Origin: JABMQB01 sp963666575
Lineage (GTDB): Bacteria; Bacteroidota; Bacteroidia; Bacteroidales; Prolixibacteraceae
Length of the DNA: 64,000 nucleotides
NCBI GenBank assembly: GCA_963666575.2
Contig: CAXXYG010000012.1
Span: forward strand, 186,001-250,000
Reading direction: 5' to 3'
The position numbers and the translations under genes were made by a program. The stretch's first letter is position 1. Each line of letters opens with the position of its first letter. Below the pieces are notes generated by a model, which saw nothing but the letters and a program-made list of their open reading frames with translations, did not search any database and was not told the DNA's origin. Below are positions 25,882 to 35,190 of the stretch, one piece after another.

Positions 25882-27693
25882 TTATTCGTTTAATGAATTA
25901 CAAATTTTTTGATTGATCTCAAATACCCTTTTTTCGTCAATTTTGATGACTTTTCGGTCGTATGTCATTAACCCATTTACTTCCATCTCAACATCGGTGG
26001 TTTGGGTATAAACAGCTGCCGAAAAGCCAACTTTAATCATCTTGTAAAGTTGCTCTCCATATTTTACATACTCATCTGTTACTTCTTTCGAATTTTTAAA
26101 CTGTACATATCCCCAATTACGTCCGGTAGCCCACAAGTGATCATCAAGTGCTAATCCAATTCCACCATATTCACCCAATACATTGGCACGTTGTCCATCA
26201 AATAAGTACATATCGGGGCCAGGGTAGTTGTGAAGGTCAAGCATGTCTCCAACCTGATAATGGTTTCCCCCACTTGCCGGATTAACCAATCGGCTTGGGT
26301 CATATGCTTTTGTCCATTCTACAATTTCGGCAGTTTTAAATTGCCCCCATGCTTCATTAAATGGTACCCAGCAAACAATCGACGGATTTGAATACAAGTA
26401 GTCCATTATATCTTTCCACTCAGCACGGTAGTTGGCTTCCGATTCAGCACTTCGTTTAAATTCATTCCCATCAAAATATTTTTTGTTTTGCCATTGTGGC
26501 GAATCTCCACCACTTGGCATGTCTTGCCATACTAAAATACCCATTTGGTCGCAATGCGTGTACCATCTTGCAGGTTCAACTTTTACGTGTTTGCGAATCA
26601 TGTTAAAACCAAAATCTTTGGTTTTAATTAAGTCATATTTTAAGGCTTCATCGGTAGGTGCCGTATATAATCCATCGGGCCACCAACCCTGGTCAAGTGG
26701 TCCGAACTGGAATAAATCTTTGTTGTTAAGCTGCAAACGAACAATGCCATTTTTATCTCTTTTTGAAGAAACTTTCCGCATGGCAAAATAACTATCCACC
26801 TGGTCAACTACTTTTCCGTTACTAATAAGGTTTACTTTAATGTCATAAAGGAAAGGTGTTTTTGTATTCCATAATTTTGTATTTGGGATTGAAATATCAA
26901 CCGATTGGCAAGCCGAAGCTTTTGCTGAAGCAATTTTTGTTTTGCCATCCATCACAGTTATTTCGTACAAGTCAGCGAAATTTGTTGCCTCAGTTACTAA
27001 TTCGATGGAAATTCGATTGTTGTCAATATTTGGTGTTGTGCGAATTGCTTTAATGTGCTTTTCAGCTACAGGCTCCAACCAAACTGTTTGCCAAATGCCC
27101 GTAACCGGCGTGTACCAAATTCCTTCAGGATTGCTGGTTTGTTTTCCTCGGGGTTGATATCCTTTTTCCGAAGGGTCCCAAACTTTAACAACCAATTTTT
27201 GGTCACCTGATTTGTTTAAGAAAGGAGTTACGTTGAACGAAAAAGGAGTGTAACCACCTTTGTGCGATCCTATTTTTATATCGTTTATCCATATGTCCGA
27301 TTTCCAATCCACAGCTCCAAAGTGTAGGATGATTTGTTTGTTTTTCCAATTTGAAGGAACTGTAAACGAGCGTTTATACCATAACTCATTTTCAATACCT
27401 ACTTCTTTTTGAACTCCTGAAAGGCTTGACTCAATGGCAAAAGGAACAAGTATTTGTCCATCAAAATTCTGTGGCTCACTGGCACCTGCCTTTGTAATCG
27501 CATAATCCCACAAGCCATTCATGTTTTTCCATTCCGTACGTTCCATTATCGGGCGGGGATATTCAGGTAGAACGTTGTTTATATCAATTTTTTCGGCCCA
27601 CTGTGTTTTGATTTTTTCACCTGTTGGTTGCCATTGAGCAAATGCTGTTCCCAGAATAAAACTGAGTGCAATAAATAAAACTGTTTTTTTCAT
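25882..27693 (-). CDS. Glycoside hydrolase family 2 protein (module A)
   Basis: A 603-residue exported GH2 enzyme (signal peptide 1-19, ending AFAQ), probably periplasmic. Domains: sugar-binding jelly roll (about 35-215), Ig-like sandwich (220-310), TIM barrel (315-600). The acid/base Glu is in WVPFNEAWGQ and the nucleophile Glu in VLGEYGGIG, so both catalytic residues are present. GH2 covers beta-galactosidases, beta-glucuronidases and beta-mannosidases; this subgroup's specificity is open. It is a paralogue of the GH2 at 46220 but lacks that protein's C-terminal 230 residues, including the type IX signal. It is divergent from the GH43 gene at 27953. Confidence 0.92.
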   Translation of the reverse strand: MKKTVLFIALSFILGTAFAQWQPTGEKIKTQWAEKIDINNVLPEYPRPIMERTEWKNMNGLWDYAITKAGASEPQNFDGQILVPFAIESSLSGVQKEVGIENELWYKRSFTVPSNWKNKQIILHFGAVDWKSDIWINDIKIGSHKGGYTPFSFNVTPFLNKSGDQKLVVKVWDPSEKGYQPRGKQTSNPEGIWYTPVTGIWQTVWLEPVAEKHIKAIRTTPNIDNNRISIELVTEATNFADLYEITVMDGKTKIASAKASACQSVDISIPNTKLWNTKTPFLYDIKVNLISNGKVVDQVDSYFAMRKVSSKRDKNGIVRLQLNNKDLFQFGPLDQGWWPDGLYTAPTDEALKYDLIKTKDFGFNMIRKHVKVEPARWYTHCDQMGILVWQDMPSGGDSPQWQNKKYFDGNEFKRSAESEANYRAEWKDIMDYLYSNPSIVCWVPFNEAWGQFKTAEIVEWTKAYDPSRLVNPASGGNHYQVGDMLDLHNYPGPDMYLFDGQRANVLGEYGGIGLALDDHLWATGRNWGYVQFKNSKEVTDEYVKYGEQLYKMIKVGFSAAVYTQTTDVEMEVNGLMTYDRKVIKIDEKRVFEINQKICNSLNE

Positions 27694-27952
27694 TTTTTAA
27701 TTGGTTTGTAAATGATTGATTTTATTTTTTTTGAAATAGCAATCCTACTTCACAGTAAACAGTACACCTTTGGTTGCTTTTTTACTCACTCTTTTTAATG
27801 ATTTTTGTTTTATACAACGTTTCTACCAATTGACTCCCTTTTTGAAAAATTATTCTTATTGTAAAAATGATTATAAGTGAATGAGTATTTTCTGAAACAT
27901 AAGTGTATAATAGTTAGAGGAGATTTGTTGAATTTTAAACCACGAAAAAAAA

Positions 27953-29551
27953 TTGAAGACAACTAAACCAACCGGGCCTGCAAAAATTTATCGCTCATGC
28001 AGATTGATAACTATTGCGATAGTAATAGTAATAGGGGCATTCTTTTATGGTTGTACAAATCAACCAGAAGTAAAATATCTGCTTCAAAATCCAGTTCTGC
28101 CTGGTGACCGGCCAAATCCTTCAGTTGTTAAAATTGGTGAAAGTTATTATGCTTCAACTACAAGTAATAAATGGTCGCCTCTTTTTCCAATATTCAAATC
28201 AGACGATCTTGAAAATTGGGAGCTTATCTCCTATGTTTTTCCAAGCGGGGCACCTGATTGGGCTGTCACAAATTTTTGGTCGCCTGAATTATCGTTTGAT
28301 GAAAAACAGAATAAACTTTTCGTGTATTATACAGGAAGAGATAAAACTACAAATAAAGAATGTGTGGCTTTAGCATCGGCTGATACACCTGAGGGGCCCT
28401 TTGTTGACCATGGTCCTATAGTCTCGCAGGGTAACGGGTCAATTGATGCTTTTGAAATTCGTGATGAGAAAGATGTTCTTTTTGTTATATGGAAAGAAGT
28501 TCCAAGTGATGCAAATCCAAGGAGTTTGATTTGGGCCCAAAAAATAAATGAAAACAGAGATTCTTTATTGGGTGAAAAACACTTGCTGATTAAGAGCGAT
28601 CAGGAATGGGAGAAAATTTCCATTGAAGGGCCCAGCTTATTCCGTGTGGGTGATTTTTTTTATATGTATTACTCTGCTGGTGATTGCTGCGATGAGTTTT
28701 GTAATTATAAAATTGGAGTGGCACGTTCAAAATCGTTGTTAGGGCCATGGGAAAAATACAAAATGAATCCTATTTTAAATGATAATATGGATTGGAAATG
28801 CCCAGGAACCGGAACTGTTGTTAAAAAAGGGAACGACCTGTTCCTTCTTTACCATGCATATAGCAGTAAGGAAGGAATTTATATTGGCAGGGAGGGAGTT
28901 CTCGAAAAAATTGTTTGGTCAGATGATGATTGGCCACTTTTCGAAAACAACCAGATTGAAAATAGAAAAATTAATAAAATAAATTTTGAGGATTATTTTA
29001 AGGGAGCATTAAATCCTAAATGGAAGTGGAGGGATAGTCAGAATTTAAGCTACGCAACCGGTGATTACGGACTGATGCTTTCGGCTTCAAACGAAAACGA
29101 ATTATTGGGAAGTTTACTTGTACAAGATATTAAATCAACTGAATTTGAACTAACAACATGCATTGATTTAAGCAAAACAGGTGAATGTGCTTCGGGTGGT
29201 ATTGCTTTAATAGGAGCTATTAATAATAAATTTGGTGCGCCTGTTGCCGGACTTGGAATTTCTGTGGATCATGAACATGTGACTGTGTGGAAAAATTGCA
29301 ATCAGCAAACCATAATTTATCATGAAAAAAACATACCTAATGACAGAGAGGTAGAATTAAAAATAGAGGTGAAAAAAGGGCATATTTTAAGTTTTTATGT
29401 TTTCGATGGACAGATTTGGGAATTGCTTTCCGACAACATTGATGCTTCACCTCTTGTACCATGGGGCATGGGATTTCGTTTTGGAATTGTCGCAAAAGGC
29501 GATCCCAGTGAGTTTGTTAATATTCGGAACATTAAATTAAATAATAAGTAA
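27953..29551 (+). CDS. GH43-family lipoprotein with Asn at the catalytic-base position (module A)
   Basis: A 532-residue lipoprotein (lipobox FYGC) with an N-terminal five-bladed beta-propeller of GH43 type (about 40-340) and a C-terminal beta-sandwich. The usual base sits in PGDxPDPS; here it is PGDRPNPS with Asn55 (codon aat). The second Asp (SIDAFEI) and the acid Glu (SIEGPSLF) are kept. Its paralogue at 49049 has the Asp. The start is a TTG, because no ATG lies upstream of the signal peptide in this frame. It is probably a poorly active or inactive glycosidase, or a binding protein. Confidence 0.85.
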   Translation: MKTTKPTGPAKIYRSCRLITIAIVIVIGAFFYGCTNQPEVKYLLQNPVLPGDRPNPSVVKIGESYYASTTSNKWSPLFPIFKSDDLENWELISYVFPSGAPDWAVTNFWSPELSFDEKQNKLFVYYTGRDKTTNKECVALASADTPEGPFVDHGPIVSQGNGSIDAFEIRDEKDVLFVIWKEVPSDANPRSLIWAQKINENRDSLLGEKHLLIKSDQEWEKISIEGPSLFRVGDFFYMYYSAGDCCDEFCNYKIGVARSKSLLGPWEKYKMNPILNDNMDWKCPGTGTVVKKGNDLFLLYHAYSSKEGIYIGREGVLEKIVWSDDDWPLFENNQIENRKINKINFEDYFKGALNPKWKWRDSQNLSYATGDYGLMLSASNENELLGSLLVQDIKSTEFELTTCIDLSKTGECASGGIALIGAINNKFGAPVAGLGISVDHEHVTVWKNCNQQTIIYHEKNIPNDREVELKIEVKKGHILSFYVFDGQIWELLSDNIDASPLVPWGMGFRFGIVAKGDPSEFVNIRNIKLNNK

Positions 29552-29730
29552 TATGATTTTATGGAATTTGATAACATAATTATTCTTATTATCCTGCTGA
29601 TTATGAGACGCTGTTTCCTTTAGTAGTAGACTTTTGTTTTTTATATTAATGTTGTGTAAAATGATTGTTTGTTTGTGATTTTTTTTTTCTTTGTGAATAA
29701 CTATTGAGGGATTAAACTAAGAGGTGGAGA

Positions 29731-30327
29731 TTGGTTAAAATATCTGAAAATACTGATAGGCAAACGATTGCCAAGCTTAAAAATGGAGACATACAGGCTT
29801 TTCAGGATATTTTTAACGCCCATTCCACAAACTTATTCCATTTTGCATTTTCATACTTAAAGAATACGTTTGAATCGGAAGAGATTGTTCAGGATGTATT
29901 TATCAGGATTTGGGAAATGAGGACGGAAATTGATGAAAAAAAATCATTCAAAAGTTTTATTTACCGAATGACGGTAAACAAAGTTTTTAATCAAATGAAA
30001 CATCGGGTAGTAAAACAAAAATATGAAGGCTATATACAAAACTTTGACCAATCATATTCCGATAGCCCCGAAGCATTAATGCATTACGAGGAGCTGAATG
30101 AAAAAGTTGGCTCGTTAATTTTAAAACTACCCTCGCAGCAACAAGCTATTTTTAAACTTAGTCGAATCGAAGGTTTTTCTAATCCCGAAATTGCCGAGAA
30201 GTTAGGTTTATCAATTCGAACCATTGAAAATCAAATTTTTAGAGCAACCAAAGTTCTAAAGGAAAATTTACCCAGTGATTATTTATTTGCCCTAATTTGT
30301 CTTTTTTCAGGATTGATATCGTGCTAA
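29731..30327 (+). CDS. ECF-type RNA polymerase sigma-70 factor
   Basis: A 198-residue extracytoplasmic-function sigma factor of the Bacteroidota expansion. Region 2 (about 25-95: FHFAFSYLKNTFESEEIVQDVFIRIWEM) and region 4 (about 125-180: LPSQQQAIFKLSRIEGFSNPEIAEKLGLSIRTIENQI) are clear. The start is TTG 29731 after gaggtggag; there is no ATG before region 2. It is followed by its FecR anti-sigma gene and an STN-bearing SusC, the classic trans-envelope signalling set that turns on a polysaccharide locus when the receptor binds its glycan. Confidence 0.93.
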   Translation: MVKISENTDRQTIAKLKNGDIQAFQDIFNAHSTNLFHFAFSYLKNTFESEEIVQDVFIRIWEMRTEIDEKKSFKSFIYRMTVNKVFNQMKHRVVKQKYEGYIQNFDQSYSDSPEALMHYEELNEKVGSLILKLPSQQQAIFKLSRIEGFSNPEIAEKLGLSIRTIENQIFRATKVLKENLPSDYLFALICLFSGLISC

Positions 30328-30415
30328 AAATAAGAGATTTAGCTTTTAGTAAGAAAAAAAATATAAAATTTGTTAAAATTCAATGAGTAGAGCATGAAAT
30401 CATATTGTATTAGGT

Positions 30416-31504
30416 ATGGAAATGAAGATTAATCAGGACATAAATATAAGATTTAAAAAACTGCTTGATAAATTTAATGCAGGTGATTGTTCAATAAGTG
30501 AGCTTATTGAATTGGAAAAATTCTTTCAGGACGAAGAATCAGTTTCTGCTATTAAAGATGAGATGTTTTTGAAATTGGAAAACCAGTCCTATCCTTCGCT
30601 CGAAAAATTTTCGCAAGAACAAACATTTCAGAAGGTAAAAAATCAGATAAAAACACACCCAAAATCTAAAAAACGAGTATTAAAACGGTACGGAAATATT
30701 CTTGTGATTGCTGCTTCGGTAATTCTGGCATTTGTTTTTGGTGTTTTAGTTGATGAATTGCGAGATTCAAAACCTGTTACTGAAATAATTACCTATAGCG
30801 AAGTGTTTGCGCCATTAGGGGCAAAATCGAAAGTTGTATTACCCGATAGTTCTGTTGTTTGGTTAAATGCAGGGAGTAAAATTGTTTACTCATCTGATTT
30901 TAATAAACACGAGCGGAACGTTTCGTTAGAAGGTGAAGGGTATTTTCAAGTGGCAAAAAATAAAACAATACCTTTTGTCGTCGACGCATTTGGATTATTG
31001 GTTGAGGCTGTTGGGACAGAGTTTAATATTGAAGCTTATGGAGAAGAGCAAACCATTAAAACAACAATGGTTGAAGGAAAAGTTAAATTGGGACATACAA
31101 CTGAAAAAATTGCTGAAAACGTTTTTTTGAATCCCAGGTACAAGGCAACTTTTTATAAAAATTCCGATAGCGACATGTTGGCTAGTGGGCAACCGCGTTT
31201 GGTAATTAGCCCAAATGTTGATCCTTTGCCTTTGATTTCATGGAAAGACGACCGTTATATTTTTAAAAGCGAATTGTTAAAAGACCTGGCAGTAAAGCTG
31301 GGGCGTAAATATAATTTTACTTTTTTGTTTGAAGCCGAGGCTGTGAAAAATTACCGTTTCACTGGAACACTCGAAGATGAAACATTGCAGCAGGTAATGG
31401 AAGTAATAAAAATTACTTCGCCTATTTCATACGAAATAAGTGGGAAAGTGGTAACTATTACTGCTGATATGAATAGGACTAAATTTTTTAAGAAGAATAA
31501 TTAA
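30416..31504 (+). CDS. FecR-family anti-sigma factor
   Basis: A 362-residue single-pass inner-membrane protein. The cytoplasmic N-terminus (1-92) would bind the sigma factor; the transmembrane helix is at about 93-113 (ILVIAASVILAFVFGVLV). The periplasmic FecR domain follows (APLGAKSKVVLPDSSVVWLNAGS, EGEGYFQVAKN), with a C-terminal STN-like DUF4974 region (SELLKDLAVKLGRKYNFTF, FTGTLEDETLQQVMEVIK). The STN domain of the downstream SusC is its expected partner. That receptor is frameshifted, so the switch may be locked or served by another receptor. Confidence 0.93.
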   Translation: MEMKINQDINIRFKKLLDKFNAGDCSISELIELEKFFQDEESVSAIKDEMFLKLENQSYPSLEKFSQEQTFQKVKNQIKTHPKSKKRVLKRYGNILVIAASVILAFVFGVLVDELRDSKPVTEIITYSEVFAPLGAKSKVVLPDSSVVWLNAGSKIVYSSDFNKHERNVSLEGEGYFQVAKNKTIPFVVDAFGLLVEAVGTEFNIEAYGEEQTIKTTMVEGKVKLGHTTEKIAENVFLNPRYKATFYKNSDSDMLASGQPRLVISPNVDPLPLISWKDDRYIFKSELLKDLAVKLGRKYNFTFLFEAEAVKNYRFTGTLEDETLQQVMEVIKITSPISYEISGKVVTITADMNRTKFFKKNN

Positions 31505-31540
31505 TAAAAAAAAAGGGAACAGATTTGGCCATCTGCTCCC
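31505..31540 (-). terminator. Minus-strand intrinsic terminator between fecR and susC
   Basis: A 10-bp stem with one mismatch, gggaacagat (31515-31524) with atctgctccc (31531-31540). On the plus strand it is preceded by nine A, so on the minus strand it is a hairpin followed by a long T-run. No T-run follows on the plus strand. There is no annotated minus-strand gene nearby to use it. Confidence 0.55.
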
Positions 31541-31556
31541 CGAATAATTTGTAACC
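31505..31556 (-). ncRNA. Candidate antisense small RNA in the susC leader
   Basis: A minus-strand match to the Bacteroidota -7 element TAnnTTTG (taactttg, complement of 31556-31563) lies just upstream of the minus-strand terminator and would give a transcript of about 50 nt. A TTG lies 16 bp upstream of it, closer than the usual -33 spacing. Antisense RNAs at this position (between anti-sigma and susC) are known in Bacteroides glycan loci, for example DonS. The call is inferred from terminator and promoter only. Confidence 0.3.
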
Positions 31557-31572
31557 AAAGTTAAACTAAATC

Positions 31573-31606
31573 AATGCCGCAAGGTATGGTAACTATTGCC
31601 GGCATT
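31573..31606 (+). promoter_or_regulatory. Hairpin in the susC 5' leader
   Basis: A 7-bp inverted repeat, aatgccg (31573-31579) with cggcatt (31600-31606), 30 bp upstream of the module A susC start codon. It could shape the leader RNA or be a protein site; no partner is known. Confidence 0.3.
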
Positions 31607-31635
31607 AATTGTAAATCATTTAACAAATCAAATGT

Positions 31636-34600
31636 ATGAAAAAAAATCTAGTTAGATTCGTTTTTCCTGCGAGGGGAAAACTTAAAAAAACATTACTTGT
31701 GATGAAACTAACATCCTTTTTTATTTTGGCTTTGCTCCTTCAGGTAAATGCGACAGTGTATTCTCAGAGTACAAAATTTGATGGAGATTACCGGGGAAAG
31801 TCAATGAGACAAGTCTTTACAGAGATTGAGAACCAAAGTAGGTTTCGGTTCTTCTTCAACGATGATTTTATTAATATTGACCAGGTTGTTGATATTAAAG
31901 TTAAGAATGAAAGTGTTGAAGGAATTTTGGATAAACTTTTTGAAGATTCAGAAATCTCTTATATGGTGATGGAAAACGATTTGGTTGTACTAACCAATTT
32001 AAAATCATCGCAAACAAGTGTTTTAACAGGGACAGTTGTCGATAAGCAGGGAATTCCCTTGCCCGGAGTAACCATTGTTGCAAAAGGCACCACATCAGGT
32101 ACTATTACTGATAATGACGGGAAATTTAAAATTGATATCAAGGCTGGCGTTACATCATTGATATTTTCATTTGTTGGTATGGAACCACAGGAAGTATTGA
32201 TTGGAAGCCAAAAAGTGTTTGATATAATATTAAACGAATCTTCCTTTGGATTAGAAGAAGTGGTTGCTATTGGTTATGGTTTTCAAAAGAAAGAATCATT
32301 AACTGGAGCTATCTCAGGTGTAACATCTGAAGATATGGAACGTGTTCATACATCGACCATAAGTGGTGCTTTAGCAGGAAAATTGGCGGGAGTAAGTTTC
32401 CGGATGCCTGATGGAAGGCCGGGCGCTGGAGCCACTATCCAAATTAGGAACATGGGCGACCCTTTGTATGTTATTGATGGAATTCAGAAAGATGCTGCCC
32501 AATTTAACAACATTTCGCCTAACGATATTGAAAGTATTTCGATACTAAAAGATGCTTCGGCAGCTATTTATGGTGTACGGGCAGCAAACGGTGTTGTGGT
32601 TGTTACCACAAAACGTGGAAAAAAAGGGTCAAAAAACACCATCAATGTCGATGCTTACATGGGATGGCAAAACTGGTCGCGTTTCCCCGAAACTGTAAAT
32701 GCACACGAATGGCAGGTTGGTAAAGCCTATGCCGATATGAACCTTGGTGGAAGCACCAATATTACTCCTGAAGAATTGGCCAAATGGAAATCAGGAACCG
32801 AACCGGGATATCAAAATTTCGATTGGTATAATTTTATCATCAAACCTAATTCACCGCAGTCATCAATAAATATTAGTACTTCGGGTGGTTCCGATAAAAT
32901 TAACTATTATGTATCGCTTACCCGTTTGGATCAAAATTCAGTATTAGGCCGTGAATTTACTTTTGGCCGTACCAATTTTCAATCCAATTTAGATGCTCAA
33001 ATTACTGACAGGTTAAAAATCAGTACATCCATAAATGGCCGTATCGAAACACGTGAAAATCCAGGTGTTCCGGGAGGTGATGATTATTGGGCTCCGCGTT
33101 TTGCGCTGTTCCGTAACCGTCCTTACGAACGCCCTTATGCCAACGATAATCCTGAATACATTAACAACATTGGCCACATGGCTGAGAACTGGGGATTATT
33201 GACAAAGGATAAATCGGGTTATGTTCAGGATGATTGGCGGGTTCTACAATTAAATTTTACTGGAGAATACGACATTCCTGTTGATGGTTTATCTGTAAAA
33301 GGTACCTACTCGTATTATATGGCCGACCAGGTATACGATGGCCATGAATATACCTATGATGCCTATTCTTATTTTCCGGAGTCGGACGAATACAAAGTAA
33401 CTTTTGCTAACTTAAATCCATGGCGTGAACGCCGTACCCGCAAATATTTCGAAAATGTAACGCAGTTGCAATTAAATTACGTTAAATCGTTTGGAAATCA
33501 CAATATTGCAGCTACAATGGTGAATGAACGTATTGAGCGTCGTGAATTGGAAGTGTGGGTACATGCCGTACCAAAAACCAATGCATTGCCGTTGTTGCAA
33601 TTTGCCGATATGGATACATACAACGACCGTGATGATGAAAATGCACGTATAGGTTATATTGGCCGTTTTAACTATAATTACGCCAATAAATATTATGTTG
33701 AAATTTCAGGACGTAAAGATGGTTCTTGGAAATTTGCATCTGACCGTCGGATGGGATTTTTCCCATCGGCATCTGTGGGATGGCGTATTACCGAAGAAAA
33801 TTTTGCCAAATCATTGTTAGGCGAAAGTTCTTTTGATCTAAAACTGCGCGGTTCATATGGCGAAATGGGAGATGATAACATTAACATGGGAATTCCTTCA
33901 TGGGACTCCAGGTATGTTGATAATTTTGCTTATAAAACAGGTTACAATTATGCCTCTTCAACTGTAATTATGGATGGGCAAATTGTAAAAGGTTCACGCG
34001 ACCGTGGTGTGCCAATTACTTCAATTAGTTGGTTTACAGCTAAAATAGCTGATGTTGGAGCCGATTACTCATTTATGAATGGTAAATTAAATGGTTCTGT
34101 CGATTATTTCTACCGCCAACGCGAAGGACTTCGTGGCCGTAAGTACGATGTATTGGTGCCTAGCGAATTGGGTTACTCTCTTCCTGATGAAAACGTAAAC
34201 AGTGATGCTACAATGGGTGCTGAAATGTCTATTTTCATATGATGGCAATTTTGGCGAGTTTAATTATTCGATAGGTGGAAATGTTTCGTATGCACGAAAC
34301 AAGTTTATCGAATCATATAAACCAACATTTGGTAACTCATGGGATTATTACCGCAATTCGAGCGAAGACCGGTGGGAAGGAAGATACTGGGGTTATGAAG
34401 TGATTGGCCAATTTGAATCGTTTGAGCAGATTAACAACTATGCTGTTAATAACGATGGCGAAGGCAACAAAACCATGTTACCCGGCGATTTAATGTATAA
34501 AGACATTAACGAGGACGGATTAATCAATGGTATGGATGAAAGGACAATTGGTTTCCCTCGAGACAAAAACCCTATTTTAAACTTTGGTTTTAATATTTCT

Positions 34601-35080
34601 GCAGAGTTTAAAGGGTTTGATTTTAAAGCTGATTTCTCTGGCGGTTCAATGTACTCATACGAACAAGGCTGGGAAATGCGTTGGCCATACCAAAACACTG
34701 GTAATTTATTAAAACAATTTTACGACGATAGGTGGCACCGCGAAGATGCATTTGATTTAAACAGTGCATGGGTTCCTGGAAAATACCCAGCGTTAAGATT
34801 TAATACCGGATGGCACAACAATTACAATAAAAACTCATCCTTCTGGTTAACCAATTCGAGGTATTTGCGTTTGAGGACAATGGAAATTGGTTATACACTT
34901 CCAAAATCATTGGTGGCTAAAGCTGGAATGCAAAAGGCACGTGTTTATCTGAATACTTACAATTTATTTTCGCTTGACAACTTAAAGAAATTAGGCGTTG
35001 AACCAGAAGTGATGGATCAAAATGGATTACAGTATCCTCAGAATACAATGGTAAATATTGGTGTTAACCTTTCTTTCTAA
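31636..35080 (+). pseudogene. susC: SusC-family TonB-dependent receptor with STN domain, frameshifted (module A)
   Basis: An outer-membrane glycan importer split into two frames (31636-34242 and from about 34236 to 35080). Removing one T from the run at 34232-34235 joins them as ...AEMSISYDGNFGEF... and gives about 1147 residues, normal for SusC. Domains: signal (about 1-44), STN (56-118), CarboxypepD_reg (130-203), plug with the SusC motif GDPLYVIDGI, then the barrel. The STN domain ties it to the upstream sigma/FecR pair. As read, the product stops after 868 residues, without the last barrel strands. A sequencing error in the homopolymer remains possible. Confidence 0.88.
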
Positions 35081-35099
35081 ATTTTAAAATGAGATTAAA

Positions 35100-35177
35100 A
35101 TGAAACAAGCATTTGAAATATTTCTCTCACATGAGGATCAAACTATGCGAGTTACATGGGTTACCTTAAAAAATTAA
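35100..35177 (+). CDS. 25-codon small ORF between susC and susD
   Basis: ATG at 35100, stop at 35175-35177, 13 bp before the susD start. The peptide is 25 residues (begins MKQAFEIFLSHED, ends VTLKN). An ORF of exactly the same length at 61672 aligns without gaps, sharing M-K-x-A, I at 7, E at 12, R-V at 17-18 and T at 22; about two thirds of the nucleotides match by my count. It may be a leader peptide or the remnant of a dispersed repeat. It is not a recognised family. Confidence 0.3.
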   Translation: MKQAFEIFLSHEDQTMRVTWVTLKN

Positions 35178-35190
35178 CAAATATAAACAC

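Noticed and set aside
34202..35080. Open frame of 292 codons read as a separate outer-membrane protein gene
   Set aside because: It has no signal peptide and continues the SusC barrel exactly after removal of one T, so it is the 3' part of the frameshifted susC.
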